A stretch of 64,000 nucleotides of DNA from Saccharum officinarum (GCA_020631735.1 CM036162.1:92428401-92492400), one strand, 5' to 3'; shown: positions 23,814 through 37,849, numbered from the stretch's first letter. Notes: generated by a model from the letters alone, not told the origin. Program-made: numbers and translations.

Positions 23814-24050
23814 GGCCTTGTTTAGTTCTTAAATTCTCCCCCCAAATTCCACTATGCAAAAAGGAGATTCCCCATCACATTAAAATGTCGGCAAATGCAT
23901 GGAGTACTAAATGTAGATGAAATCAAAAACTAATTGCACAATTTTGTTGTACTTTGCGAGACGAACATTTTAAGTCTAATTAATCAATTTTTGGACAATT
24001 TTTTGCACTACAAAACAAAATGCGCTACAGTGTTCCGACAGAAACACTGT
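23814..24050. mobile_element. Tourist-like MITE copy starting GGCCTTGTTTAGTTC
   Basis: The left end is the standard grass start GGCCTTGTTTAGTTC. The interior holds AAACTAATTGCACAATTTT and TTTGCGAGACGAACATTTT. The right end is diverged, near the ACACTGTAGC words. Confidence 0.6.
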
Positions 24051-24461
24051 AGCACGCAGTGCCGAGTCGGTGACCCCACATTGCGTTTTTCTACAGCACA
24101 GTGAAGAAGTTTTTCTACAGCTCTCGGTATAGACAATGCTTCAAGAGTACAGTAACTATAAGTACTTGCTACTAGCTAGGTCAGTACTGTAGTGGTGAAT
24201 TACGCAATGTAAAGACAGAACCTTCCAATTAGAACATTGCACAGTAATTACTACTAGATACTCCCTCCGCTGATTGCAGAACCTTTCATGCTGGTACTGG
24301 AATGTAATTGCACAGTATTGCAGAACGTACCTTTCATACTAGTATTAACCCAGATTAGAACATTGCAATTATGGTACTAGATACTCCCTCCAATTAGAAC
24401 ATTGCACAGTAGTAATTGCAGAACCTTTCATAACCCAAATTAGGACATGTACCCTCACTAA

Positions 24462-24705
24462 GGCTGTGTTTAGATCCAAAATTTGGATAGCCAAAATACA
24501 CTGTAGCATTTCGTTTGTATTTGGTAATAATTGTCCAATCATTGACTAATTAGGCTCAAAATGTTCGTCTCGTCAAGTACAACCAAACTGTGCAATTAGT
24601 TTTTGATTTTATCCACATTTAGTACTCCATATATGTATCGCAAGTTTGATGTGACGGGGAATCTTATTTTGCATAGTGCACTTTTTAAGTGATCTAAACA
24701 CAGCC
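24462..24705. mobile_element. Tourist-like MITE with TAA target duplication
   Basis: Perfect inverted ends (GGCTGTGTTTAGATC against GATCTAAACACAGCC), 244 bp, flanked on both sides by TAA (24459-24461 and 24706-24708). TWA duplication is the rule for PIF/Harbinger elements. It lies opposite in sense to the copies at 23565 and 23814. Confidence 0.9.
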
Positions 24706-24779
24706 TAAGTGCAATTAAAGGGTGATGTACAGGCAGCCGTCGGATCGAGATCCTCCTTTTTTTGTTGTTGTTTTGACGA

Positions 24780-25440
24780 GGGTCATTGAGTCACCTGCTG
24801 GCTGCGGCTGGCGCGCGTGTGCCGTGGTCATGGTGACTGCGGGCTGCCCGGCTGGTCAGGTGGGCGACGTGCGGTCACCGGACAGCGGCGCTACGTGATG
24901 GACTGCGCATGCAGACGACACCTGCTGGCAGAGTGGCATGCAATGGCTGCCGCTCTCGCGTGGCGCGTCGCCCGACCAGCCGGCCACCTAGCTAGCTCCC
25001 GAAGCTGTCCCCGGCAGGCCGACCAACCGCCAGACGCATGCCTGTCTGCCGATGCGCGCGGACCACCGGCTGGGAAGGCTGGCAATTGCCATGCCCATGC
25101 TGCTGTACGAGGCCAGTGGGTGGAGGCAAGCAACCGATCCAGGCCCGAGGGCGGCCGCGCTCTAGCTGCCTGCCACCGGAGGGCTGCGCCGTCCTTCTTC
25201 AAGGAACGCCGCCACGCCATGAACGAAGGTGATCGTGATTTGCGTTGTTGCGTTGCAGATCCACTTGAAACCGCGGGAGGTGTTATTTGCAGCGCCACTG
25301 TCCAAGTAGCTGCCTCAGCTAGGCGCCTACTCGTAGGCTGTAGGCAGAGAGCAGGGCAGTGTGCCATATCCTCTCACCTCGATCGGCCGGCGTGCTATTT
25401 GCAAACAGCAACCGTAGTTCGTATGTGTGCATGCAAATAC
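24780..25440. other. GC-rich island without recognisable gene
   Basis: Open frames exist on both strands (216 codons plus, 158 minus), but they mirror each other through GC bias. They show no domain, no splice-consistent structure and no transit or membrane features I can name. It may be a promoter CpG-type island or captured DNA. Confidence 0.4.
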
Positions 25441-25479
25441 AAGCAGATTACATCTCAAAATCTGTAGACTAAAGTTTAT

Positions 25480-25735
25480 TTATTTTTAGCTATTAAAATG
25501 TCAAACGTCTTCCTTTAAAAAGGCCACTTAAGTTTAGTGGTTTTAGTAGCCAAGGGACTGTTAAAAGCTACTAAAATGTACAGTACCTCCATCTTGGCAT
25601 TTAATAAGGGCAAAATAATCTTTGTTTAACCACTTTAATGTTGTTTTAGTCACTTTTAGTCAAGGAAACCAAAGTTACTAAAATTTAAGTGACTAGCTTT
25701 AATAGCTAAATTTTAGGAGGTGGGATCCTATTTGC
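25480..25735. mobile_element. Possible MITE with TAGCTATTAAAAT ends
   Basis: TTTTTAGCTATTAAAATG on the left resembles the inverse of AATAGCTAAATTTTAG on the right. The interior has repeated TTTTAGT/ACTAAAA words. Duplication is not clear. Confidence 0.35.
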
Positions 25736-26080
25736 AAGGAATAATTTATTTACTTCTCAAAATACTTCTGGCTTCTAGCTAGAAATCTCTTTTATACACT
25801 GTCTAAGAAGCCGTTTTTCTTTATCTTTACAGAAATTAACTGAAAAGTGAAGCACCCATGTCAGCTCCTAGCATAAAGCCAAAACCGTAAGAAACACTCA
25901 CAAAATATGTCTTCTTTGGATTGTGATATATGGATTATTTGTCATGCGCGCGGTTTCCTTGCCTATCAACTCAAAGGCTATTTCCTTATATGAAGAAAGA
26001 AAAAAAAAGCTCTGAGCTTATTTACTTTATTTGTCACCTCAATAGTGGCTACAGATCTACTATAAGCCATCTTTAATGTA

Positions 26081-26200
26081 CTCCCTCCGTCCTTAAATAC
26101 AAGAGGCATCACAAGAATTTTAGAACCAATTAAAGAGTTTGGCAAAAGACTAACTTGTCTCTCACTAATTAGTTACTTTGGTTGTTATTCTACTTGATTT
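26081..26200. mobile_element. Stowaway-type MITE end
   Basis: Starts CTCCCTCCGTCC after TA, the canonical Stowaway terminus. The opposite end was not found, so it is a truncated copy. Confidence 0.6.
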
Positions 26201-26839
26201 TTTTAGTAAAGACATAATTTAAAGTGGCAAACATGCATGCATGTCGTCATTGATTTCTTTGATAAATTACATGAAACATTTTGGACAAATTTGTGTTTTC
26301 AAGCAATGTATAGATACATTCATGGCTGGGTTTTAATACAAACATGCATGGATGAGGTTGGTTCCACATTCCTCGTACGTAACAATCTCATTCCTCAGCT
26401 TGATCTAGAAAATAAATGAAAAGTTCAAATAGAAACTTCTGGAAGAGGTAGGTTCCAAAAGAGGAATGTCCCATGTTTACAACGTCCCCCGGAAAAGGGA
26501 ATTTTATCTCAAGGAAAAAAAAAGATCTCCTTATCCAATTATGCATGGGTCACAGCAGCGCCTAGACGTTGACCAAGAAACCGCACGTCATCAAGGTGAA
26601 ACAAATGGGTGCACTGACTCAGTATATATACTATAAAAGACACGCACGAATTGAATGGACTAATGCATCACGTGCGTGAATACTTTGCCGTTACGCCACA
26701 GGTCAAACGTATGCACCGAAGTATATATGCTTCTCTTTGCAGAGATATCCTCGGAGGATTATAAAATTGAGAAACCCACTCCCTTCCATGGTCTTTATTA
26801 ATTATTAAATTAAATGGTTGCATGTGAGTATATACTCCT

Positions 26840-26870
26840 ACTAGCTCGGGGCGTTGCAATGGGACATCAA
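26840..26870 (-). mobile_element. Helitron-like 3' terminus
   Basis: Read on the minus strand, CCCATTGCAACGCCCCGAG leads into CTAG followed by T. Helitrons of grasses end in a hairpin of this type and CTRR, inserted between A and T. Only this end is seen. Confidence 0.4.
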
Positions 26871-26934
26871 TCATATTTACATGACAATTGCAAAGAATCA
26901 AGATAAGTTTCTCCATAAAAACAACGTAATCCAT

Positions 26935-28390
26935 TCATATTGATGATGCTACATGTAGTACAATGCATTTATTTGCTTACGTAAATGTGTAGGTTCACTT
27001 AGGTCCGCTTAAACGAATCGTGTACCTACTACTAAGTATCAAGACATAGTGAATTCACTTTTGTTATCATATTATTAATTATATCCTTGTTAGTAGCTAA
27101 TAATTCCCTCTAATTGAATAGAAATAATTATCATATCTATATGTATTGTATGAAAGTCACTAAGTGTCATTAATTGATATTTTTCTTTTCTCTCATACAG
27201 TGGCATCTCACTGCGTCCTTGATCTTCGTGACTAACTCGATAAATGAAGGGGATTTCCTCTAGAAAACTCTACTCTTGGGTCCTCCCATTTCAATGATTA
27301 TAAAGCTCTCCACGGTACCATACCGCACCAATATGTTTAGTTTGGTCTTGATGAGCAAGATAGATAACACATGTTGCAATAACTAAAGAAGGCCAGTGTT
27401 GTATCGCCACGTGAATGACAATTGTCGGGCCATGGAAAAAAAGCAAGATAGACTAGGGATTTAAATTCAGGTTCACATGTAAAGTGAACAATCCGAATTA
27501 ATTAGCCTACTACTCTATATAGTCACCAAAAAAAAGCCTACTACTCTATATATATATGCAAAATAGTTGTTGTGCTCCTGTTCAACAAAGAAAAGGTTGT
27601 GAAGGAGCACGTACCACTGCAATGTCCTATTCTGTGAGGAAAAAAAAGGTTCGGCAAAATGGCTCGAGCATGTTTTGTTGTTTTAGGAGGGAAAAAGGGG
27701 CCGGTAATGCCATTATCAAGTCATGCGTATTTTTCTCTCTACACGAGTCGATCATGCAACAACGGAAATACGGGTCTATACGCGTTCGTGAAAAAAGAGT
27801 CATGCAACAACGCTACTCCTGCTATGGATAGAGGATTCGTGTGACCCAACTAATCGATTGCGCCTGAGGTTGGCTAGCACCTCTGAACACGAAGCAAACG
27901 CTCGCTAATGGCCAAGTTAGGGAGATGCTAATTTACAAGTGCCTGAAAATTAGTCAATTCCTCACGCGACGTTTTATAGTCGTTGGATTGATTGAATGGC
28001 TGGTGTAGGTTGGGCGAAAGCAAAAGCAAGTAGCAGAGCTGTATCGCTTGAACTAAAACATTCAGTCGCCTGGTATATAGGAATGGTGGCCAAGTTATGG
28101 GTAGCAACCATGCTCCTAGACACTGTAAGCAAACAACAACTACAATTGATGAAACTTATTGTCTAACCTCTTGTGTGACATGCATGGCAAGTCATGGGTA
28201 GCAACCAAGACATTTCCTTTATTCTATTGGAGACTAATAATAGCTAGCCTAGAGTGGGGGCATGCCTGCACGGATGTGGAGGTCCCATGCATCTATCTAT
28301 CTAGGTGGCAATCAAATTAATTTTGTTGAAAAGACCGTGTTATATATTATTTTATTTTTATTATAATATTCATTCATGTGTTCTCAACTA
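26935..28390. other. AT-rich intergenic DNA, nothing recognised
   Basis: No coding or repeat structure beyond short microsatellite-like runs. Confidence 0.4.
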
Positions 28391-28392
28391 GT

Positions 28393-28707
28393 ACTCTGTT
28401 TGAAACGTGCCTCAATGATTTTTTTCATTACTCTGTTTTATAGCTCCAGTCATCATTTAACATTCTTGTGTTTTTTCTTTCTTCTCATGTTTCACATTCT
28501 TGCGTTCCAAACTTAGCTTATTAGTCTATATAAGCAGTGCTCTCTCAATTCGAAATTGTAAGAGACTTTATTTGTCTAATATATAACTTTACTAGTATAA
28601 ATTACTTAGAAATACTTTATATTATTATTTAGATATGTACAATAAAGACAACATTTAATGTCGTACATAGAAAATTAAGTCAACACGCCTTACAATTTGA
28701 AACAGAG
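28393..28707. mobile_element. Probable Stowaway/mariner-type MITE
   Basis: TACTCTGTTTGAAAC at the left end is nearly the inverse of TTTGAAACAGAG at the right end, with an AT-rich non-coding interior. Duplication is not certain. Confidence 0.4.
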
Positions 28708-28989
28708 AGATTAATAGCGATAGGATCTAGGATTTGTCTAAGACTAAGACAAAAACAAAAGCGTAAGAAGTTCATATATATACCAAGTCAGTCACGTGTA
28801 CACATAGTAGATGAACAATTTTGAAACGGATATAGACGAACAATAGCAAAGAAAAAAAATCACATGGGACATGGAGTGCTTTCCTTCACGTTGTGATTTG
28901 TGAACTCGTGGCATATATGGGAATGGGAACAAACATACACGTACGTAAACGTGCGAATGCCTTACATGCATGCACGGTGTCGTGGCAGC

Positions 28990-29270
28990 AGCAGTTAGCA
29001 ATTAAGGCAGTTCACACGTGTACCAGTTAATGACACGCTGACGTGGCTCCGCTCCACCTGGGCGCTCTTCCGTCGTGTTTGGTCAATCATTGGGCCCCCT
29101 CCTGCCGCGTGGTCCAATCAGAATTCAGATTAGCGCTCCGATCCGCCGAGATGCCTGCGAACGTGATGGCGCAGAAGATCCGCATGTCTCCGCGCCGGGT
29201 ACGCTGGAGAGAGAGTGCAGGTCCCGGACCCACAGGTGGGGGCCATTCTTGTGATCGGTCGTGCAAACAG
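28990..29270. other. Promoter-like GC-rich segment without a gene
   Basis: Contains CACGTG, TGACGTGGC and two CCAAT words in about 100 bp, followed by a short GC-rich ORF (29043-29273) without recognisable features. It could be a displaced promoter; no transcript unit is supported. Confidence 0.25.
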
Positions 29271-29855
29271 TGAAGCTTAATTTTTATTATTTTATGATAT
29301 TTGTTGTTGTGGTGGGGCCAAAGGTTAAGGCAGCACTGCTTATACAGACTAATACGTTAAAGTTTGGAATGCAAGAATGTGAAAACAAGAGAGGGAAGAC
29401 AAGTACAAGATTGTCAAATGACGACCGGAGCGGTAAAACAGAGTAATAAAAAAACATTGATAGACGAACACGTACATTATTAGTTGATGAAAGCACATGA
29501 ATGAATGAATATAATAAAAATAAAATAATGTATCACGTTTTTTTTCAAGGTATAATATAATTCTATCTGATTCTTTCAAAAAAATAGAATTCTATTTAGT
29601 GCTTCTTGCAATATTAATATTGGCCCACACGACAAATTAGATTGCTACCTACGTAGATAGTAGATCATTCACACTCAAAGCTGTTGTGAGTTTTGTAACC
29701 TTTTGCTCCAAAACAACTATGGGTTTCCACCCTTTTGGTTAGCTTTTAGCTTTTTATAGGAAGACAAAGCATGTTAGGAAACCTAGCTAAAGAGGGCCAT
29801 AAAATTCTTCTTGTTTGGATTTCATATAAAAAATTGTGAAACTTTTAGACAACTA

Positions 29856-30096
29856 CTCCCTCCGTCCCATATAAATTGCCATTATCACTTTTGAGAAGTT
29901 AAATATTTTTATCCTTGATGAAGTACATATAAAAATATTTATATTTATGGTGCATAATTGGCATCATTAGATAAAATTGCTGAATATATTTTTATAACAA
30001 ACTTATTTAGAGACACAGATATTAGCAATCTTTTTTACGAACCTAGTCAAACTGACGAATGACGTAGCGACGGTTAATATGGGGGCAGGGAGGAAG
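29856..30096. mobile_element. Stowaway MITE with TA duplication
   Basis: Left end CTCCCTCCGTCCCATAT, right end GGGGGCAGGGAGGAAG, flanked by TA on both sides (29854-29855, 30097-30098). 241 bp, non-coding. Confidence 0.85.
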
Positions 30097-30419
30097 TATT
30101 TCTAATTTCTAGAGGTGGAGCTCTTAAAAATTAGTGGTCTCTTTTGAGACAACGGTTTTTGGTAATATATTAAGAGAGATGGATGTTTATTTGCCTAGAG
30201 AGGCCATTTCCAAAGGCAGCGCCCAATAATATTCATCTCTCGAAAGACTTGTCTTCTCATGCCTGTTTACAAGTACAGTAAAGTAATTAGCTTAAGCAAG
30301 GGTGGCGAGTTTTGTTTTGTTTTGTTTTTTGAATAGCAAAGGGTGGTAAGTTTTATGGCCAACGGTGGTAATTGTGCCTGTGGGAACTAATAAAACAATG
30401 AAGCAGGCATGTCTTGCAA

Positions 30420-30690
30420 AAGTTGGGCCGGAATGAGCCTCTATCGCCTGTGGTCCGGCCTCCACCGGCGCAATATTACGCGGACAGCCCTGCCTACCTG
30501 ATCTGCACCGGGCCGGCCTGCTCGTCAATCGGGTTTGCCGTTGCAGCTGACAGCCTCGATCGCCCGACACACGGATTGATCAAAAGGTGAATACACGATA
30601 ACAGCTTACCAAGGTAGAAATTGCTCAAAAAAAAACCAAGGTAGAAATGTAGAAAGATGGGATCAAATTTGTCAAAATTTATATGTAACG
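30420..30690 (+). repeat. Direct repeat copy A (GGGCCGGAA..GATCAAAAGGTGAATAC)
   Basis: Matches 32866-33125 in the same orientation and order. Shared words include GGGCCGGAA, GTGGTCCGG, CTGCACCGGGCCGGCCTGCT, ATTGATCAAAAG, GAATACACGATAAC and GGTAGAAATGTA. Copy A has a local duplication of CCAAGGTAGAAAT. The family is unknown. Confidence 0.8.
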
Positions 30691-30799
30691 ACTAAACAGC
30701 TGTTTAGTCAGTTCAAATAGTATTAAAAAAAAGCCAAAACAGGCTATAATCTAGGACGGATAGTGTGGTAGATACGGTGATGTCATCTAGCTTATAATC

Positions 30800-30903
30800 C
30801 ATACTTTTCAGCTTGTTTTTTTTTTGAAACAATATTTTTCTCTCACAACAAATCAGTCAACAGTATTTTTCAGCCGACTTATCAGCACAGCCGAACGGGG
30901 CCA
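30800..30903. mobile_element. hAT-type MITE remnant
   Basis: TTTTTCTCTCACAACAAATCAG, CAGCCGACTTATCAGC and GCCGAACGGGGCC are characteristic words of a common grass MITE; relatives lie at 11570-11762, 62940-63060 and 63297-63407. Confidence 0.5.
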
Positions 30904-31145
30904 TCGCTGAGGCCACAATGGACTCTCTCATCTCATGATTATTACCTCTCCGATCCAACTTAAATGAATTCCTGAATGAAACTTAATTATTAACTACTGG
31001 TATATTTCGATCCCGGTGCGCCGGCCGGATTCACAAGTGTGTTTATATTGCTCATTTGTACCGCATGCAATGCATATCATTCGTTTGTCACGAGACTAGA
31101 TACAAACTTGAGAGTAGGCGTCCAGGCCACTAGCTAGTTCCACAG

Positions 31146-31209
31146 ATACATACATACATACATACATACATACATACATACATACATACATACATACATA
31201 CATACATAC
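31146..31209. repeat. (TACA)n microsatellite
   Basis: About 16 uninterrupted copies of the tetranucleotide; likely length-polymorphic. Confidence 0.98.
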
Positions 31210-31915
31210 GGGTTACCAGTGGCATTTTCTTCTTGGTACGTATGTTTTAGTGCCCAAATCCCTTCTAGAATCTTTTTTTTTAAAAAATAGCAGACGTTTC
31301 GACCAGCACGCATGTCGTCTCTCTTATGAATAATCAATCCATTCACAAATAGTCAGACCTCTCATTTCACTGTTTTTTTAATAGTTGTAATCAGACCCAC
31401 CTGCGAGTAACTGTATTGCAAATTCCTTAAAACTAGCTAGATTCCATGAAATTCCTGCATGATTCCAATAAAAAATTCTAAGTTCCAAAAACCGTTAATA
31501 ATGGCACGCAGCACGCAACGGTAAGAGTTGACCAATGCAATGCAAAGAGCTAGTATGTCTGTATTGTACGTAGATCTCGTTAGAACACAGGGCAGCAGCA
31601 CCAGCACCTCTACCCTCGATCGGCTAGAGGCAGGGAGCGAAACTGGCAATGCAGGTGGGTTTGCAGAAGAGGGCGGGTGATTCGCGACGACGGGCCCACA
31701 ACGTTAGCAGAGCGGCCTGCCTCACTATTTCTAGAGGCGAGCCCAAAAGCCCTTATTTGTTAATCATCAGGTTTTTTCATAAATCATAAACTCTATAGTT
31801 TGTCTATTTTTAGCAATAACTTTATTTTTTAAAAAAACAAACGTGGCAGATTTTTATGACAAAAAGAAGTAGCTTCTGCCTTGGGAAGTTGGAACCAAAC
31901 ATGTCTCAAGTATAA

Positions 31916-32836
<921 letters not shown>

Positions 32837-32865
32837 CAAGTATAATCCACTTGTCTTTTCGTGGC

Positions 32866-33125
32866 AAGCAGAGGTTTTGTGGGCCGGAACGAGGCTGTAT
32901 CTCCCGTGGTCCGGGCCTCCATGGGCATATTATTGTGCGGATGCCCCGGCCTGCCCGAGCTGCACCGGGCCGGCCTGCTTGCAAATCAGCTTGCAGCTCC
33001 CATCCTGTTCTGACATTGACATGTCGCGCCCGCACACACATATCGATCAAAAGTGAATACGATAACAACTCAATCAAAGGTAGAAATGTAAATAAAGATG
33101 GAACCAGATTATTCGTTAAATTTAT
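32866..33125 (+). repeat. Direct repeat copy B
   Basis: Diverged second copy of the 30420-30690 segment, just right of the MULE-type element. Non-coding; family unknown. Confidence 0.8.
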
Positions 33126-33133
33126 ATGCACGT

Positions 33134-33165
33134 ACTAGCAAACGTGCCCGTATATTACAATGAAA
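33134..33165 (-). mobile_element. Helitron-like 3' terminus
   Basis: The minus strand reads a hairpin-type ATACGGGCACGTTTG into CTAG|T, as in grass Helitron 3' ends. A diverged relative (GGTAGCATGCCCGTACGTTG) lies at about 33565-33590. The 5' end was not located. Confidence 0.45.
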
Positions 33166-33169
33166 CCTA

Positions 33170-35020
33170 AACTTATTAGAATAATATGACTTCGTATCAT
33201 CACTAGATACGAGTTGCTCTAATAATTTGTAAAGTGCAAGTCATACACATACTATATATTTAGTTGGGAGTTGGCGCTTGAAGTTCGTCCTTCTTAATGA
33301 AATACGCGTAAAGTCATGTTCTATAAAAAAAATCTTACTCCCCCGTCTCAAAATAAATATACATCAACGAAGAATGAAATGTTTTTAAATTTAAACAAAT
33401 ATATTTAAAAGTATTACTACTAAGAGCATCTCCAATTGTTTCTAAAAAATCACTTGGTAATTTAATGAGTTTTTCAAGTGACTAAATAAAGTTGGGAGCA
33501 TATTTGTTGGCTTCCTCCAAAAGAATCTCACTCATAAAGGATAGAATGTAATTTTACATCAATTAGGTAGCATGCCCGTACGTTGCTATGAGACAGTTAA
33601 ATTTTTATACTAAAAAACACGGATCGCACGATAAGATAACAATATGCTAAAATTAAATACGGACGCTAAAGTAACATTTAATACAAAAAAAACAAAGTTC
33701 ATCAAAATTAATATAGTCACGGAGAGCACGGCGTCGCAAGCTCAGATGAAAGTCGTGAATGCCTGTCTAACCAATGGAAGTGCAATTTTAATACCACCTC
33801 ATCGCTACAACTCAAAGAAATGTAACCTAAAAAAATGCTACACTGCACCTTCAAATTCCTTAAAGAATGCTACAACTTTAAACCTAGACCGATTTGGTTT
33901 GGGTTGAGTTCAGTGAGACTAACTATTGGTCTGGCCTAACAGGAGTGCCACAGCAGTGCTTGGAGGTCATCATGGCGGAGACTCTACCGTCGAAGCAGCA
34001 CTTAGCCTTTTCTGTTGTCTGCTGCTTGCACATAAGAATTTGCCCAAAAATCTATAAAATTTATAGACATACAGATTAAATATGAAGTAGACCAAACAAT
34101 TGATACCTCTACCGAAACCATGCACAAGCACCGGCTTGATTTATCTCTAATTTAAGCAGGAAAGCAATCCTGTGGTGCCCAGTCTGTGCCTGGCAACAGC
34201 CGTTCCAGCCGGATGGCCTTACGTCACCAGCCCACCTTCCTCACCATGTTGAATGCCACAATGCGCCTGCCGGCCAGCACCAACACCTCCACGGCTTGAC
34301 ATCGGCGTGCACCCCTCTGCCTGGATCACCAGATCATGGAGGAAAATCACTGACCCAAACCAGAAACATGATTTGAAAGTGTCGTGGCTCTGAAGATAGC
34401 AGCATATATATATAAAACACAAATCTACTGTTGCAACTTACAAGGAGAACAATAAGACTTGATGTGCCAATCCAAGTAGAACTTGCATACATCGCATAGG
34501 AACCATGCGTACTTCCCTTTTGATTTTATCATCTCCAGGAGATCCTTATCTACAAGTATTAGCAGATTCGGTACATCATATGACACATGCATGGTGACTG
34601 CAATGAAAGGGCTGGCCATATTCATATTGCTTCAGGATTCAGGAAAGAACAAGGACCTGTGAAGCTAACTTGCGTTGTGATGTTGAGGCCAACCACGTAG
34701 ATGACCCCATAAGTGAAAACCATATTGGCTTCCTTCGGCGATAACTGTGGATCTGCAAAGGGTAAATGAATACATTAGGCCCAGCAAATCGTTGAGACTT
34801 CTGGTAGCAAATCAACATGCATGATTGGCATTACATTGGCTTCAGTAAAAGGGGTGGCATTTCTAGGCTTCCAGCTGCAAAAAATGCTCCACCCAACAAA
34901 CAATTTTCTTAACATTTTTCACAAAGGAGGGATCATTCTTGACAGCCTGAGAAATTGCGACACCTTGTCAACCAATTAAGTAGCTTAGTCCTCAACTTTC
35001 TTGATAGTGGGATCAGGAAG
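33170..35020. other. Intergenic, decayed coding-like stretches unrecognised
   Basis: A Stowaway-like start (TACTCCCCCGTCTCA) lies at 33336. At 34219-34625 and 34640-35020 the minus strand has fragmentary open frames (for example PDPTIKKVED near 35000, broken by stops) that suggest an old gene remnant. I do not recognise the family. Confidence 0.35.
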
Positions 35021-35027
35021 CTCTATG

Positions 35028-35653
35028 TGTTGGGATAAAAGGGCAGAAAACAATGCACAATTAATTCCTCATCTTATGGTGAATCATGAGGAGAACATCA
35101 ACCACCAGATTAGCAGCGGAAATAAACAATCACATGCACAATAGACACAGCGATTTACGTGGAAAACCTCCTCAAGGTGAGGAGTAAAAACCATGGGACC
35201 AACCGGTCCACTCCAAGCCAAACTTCCACTATAATCAAATGGGTACAAGGTGTCTTCCCTAGAACATCTAGGGGATTACACCAGCAGCAACACACCAACC
35301 AGTTACAACTAGTATCAACTGCTACAACCAAGTTACAACTGGTTTCAACTGCAACCACAAGCAAAACAGAGAAGTCACAGCTTCTCTGGCTTCTTCCTCT
35401 CTTCTCTCTTTGTGGTGTGTGTGTGTTCTGCTCTCTCTCTCTCTCCCTTCTCATAGCAGCAGCAGCTCTCACTCTTGCTCAGCTAAGAATGGAGGCTAGG
35501 GTTTTTGGTTATATACTTCCCAAGAAGTAATCTCAACCCTTGATTCAATCACCAAATCAATGGCTCACAAGTCACAAGAACTGGGCCTGTGAGCAACTTG
35601 GGCTGCTTTGCTGGGCTCCAAAGTCATCCTCCATGTGGAGGGATAGCCCAACA
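35028..35653 (-). mobile_element. Solo LTR (or TRIM) with perfect CTATG duplication
   Basis: Ends are TGTTGGG and CCCAACA, flanked by CTATG at 35023-35027 and 35654-35658. A TATATAACC box with a following AAACCCTAG reads on the minus strand near 35500, so transcription sense is minus. No internal domain is present. It interrupts an older coding-like remnant (PDPTIKKVED side at about 35000). Confidence 0.9.
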
Positions 35654-35659
35654 CTATGT

Positions 35660-37845
35660 TCCCGAGGCCATCAGATCAATGAAGCTACACGAATTTTTCT
35701 CTGATCCTACCATTCCTAAGACATGTAGAAGCAAATTGCAAAGTAGATAGCATGACCAATACCTTGAGAGGTTCATGGCTGCCCTTTGCTACTGGCCCAG
35801 GACTATGCCTAACAACAGAGGATTTATAGCAGATGTGTTGTGAGCACCGATTATCATTAAAGGCCATGCAAAATCATATTGTCCAGACTGTGAAAGACAG
35901 TCACATGAAGTGCCTTCCCCTTCTTCAGTTAGCGTATACCTACAAAACTCACCTAGTAAGCTCCAACTAATGCTTAGCATCTCAAAAGAAAGTGGATGCC
36001 TTATAACAAAGACCAAAGTATAGATACATAATGTGCATAGTTGAAAATCTATTACCCAGCTGTTGCACAGGATAAAAAGTGGACACAGAATAAAGGATCA
36101 ATGTACCCAAGGAGATAACTAAATACCAAGATAGTTTAGAATGGAATTCAGTTTTTTTGACAAAAAAAGATGGTAGTTCTAAGAATCATGCTGGAGTTGC
36201 ACCTATTGGTGAATGCAGATGGCAAATGAATATTACATAAAGGAACTATTCATCATCCATAATTGGTGAATATTGTGTGTTCCTCTGTAAGACACACATT
36301 GGTATACTCATATTTTCATCATTCAGGTTTCAGACAGCACGTTGCAGTGATTATTGAATAAACATTTGAACTGAATGATATATTGTTATTCTTCTCAGGT
36401 TATTCAAGTATCGCTTGTTTGTCGATATCAGATTTCATCATTACTTAAGCAAAATTCTAAGGCCGCTATTAATAAGCAGTAAGGTAGGTGTAGTCGTGTA
36501 GGGAATTATAGGAAAAAGGAATAGAAGCCAGGCAGTAAGGTTGGTGCGGAGATGAGAAGAAGATTACTGCAGATCTGACGGCGCGCACGGAGATAGCTGC
36601 GGAGATGCAAGGCTTCGGATCGTATCACTAATCTAGATTGTAGACCATTAGCATCCTGTTGCTACTTCGTGCCTTACTGTAATCAAGATTAAGATATGAT
36701 ATTAAACTTGGGAAATATGTGCAACTACTTGACTATAAGGAGCTTTGGCTTATCAATAGTTGCAAAAGTTATCTCATGCATCGGCCTGCAAGATTCAGAG
36801 CAGAGAGAACAAAGAATATACAGAAAAATATAACTTCCCAACTTGTTTGGATATGAGCATATCTACTGGCTCTATATGTCCTAAATATTAGCAGTTTAAG
36901 TTTTATGTAATCGGGGAAGTGAAGGCCTCCAAGTATGACAATGTATCAGTTTCATGCAATGCAATCAAACCAGAATGAGACATGCTAGATAAGGCAAGTA
37001 TAGGCCTTTTTGGAGATGCTTTGACCCCTGACCAAGTTCACGTATATATCAAAAACTTAAGAAAGTGTGGCCCTAGCTTACATTTTTGTAAGGAGTGGTT
37101 CTCCTCTCACTCGCTAACCCCAAGGTTCATATTCCCATCTGTTTCTACTCCTCTCTACTGTTTGTGCCACACAAGGCAACTGCAAGTGTCATTTGTGGTT
37201 GGTTCGAAAGGAAAATGACGAGAGGAAAAAGAGAACAATTTTGCATAAATATTTTTCAAATATGGGTAAAAATAATTTTCAAAGGAAGCAAGTGACCTCT
37301 AAAAAGAAGGTCTATGTTAATCATAATTAACAGAAATGTTTGGCCTTTGGAATTTAAAAAGAAAAACAAAAAACAAGCTTCAACTTCAATTCTTCTCTTC
37401 ATCACGATATGTGCTTATGCTCTTCATCTACATTTGCTCTAGTTGTACTGTTACTTGTGCATGCCACTGCCGCTCCTGCTCACTGTAATGGATATGCATG
37501 CATGAGGTGCTGTGTGATGATAGGGAGAGTGAGAGTGAGAGAGAGAGAGGAGACGAGGGGTGGTGGTGGTAAGATGGATGGTTATGCGACTCACTCGGAC
37601 TTGTGAGATGCCTCCACCTTTGCAGCCACACCAATAGATGTCTGTTGAAAATCAAATAGTTCTCTAAGCCTATCGGATGTGTAGATCCGTCGCTTTGATC
37701 AAGGCCCGTGCTCCATCGCCGTCGGGATGGAGAAGGGCCTCGCCGGAGGTTCATGGCACTTTAGATACGATCACTTGAGGACATCAATATCGCTTGAGAT
37801 TTGGTCTTTGAAGTTGTACGTGTCCTTGATCCACCGCGTCACCGA
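35660..37845. other. Intergenic DNA, no gene recognised
   Basis: Short open frames only. A GC-richer piece at 37680-37849 is open from an ATG at 37727 (MEKGLAGGSWHF), but its frame runs into the CACTA repeats and shows no known domain. Confidence 0.4.
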
Positions 37846-37849
37846 GGAA

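Noticed and set aside
24817..25467. 216-codon plus-strand ORF in a GC-rich island
   Set aside because: It is mirrored by a minus ORF, has no domain, no promoter-leader-intron structure and an improbable mix of Cys/Arg/Ala typical of GC-biased non-coding DNA.
31146..31209. CRISPR-like or satellite repeat
   Set aside because: A simple (TACA)n microsatellite without spacers in a plant genome.
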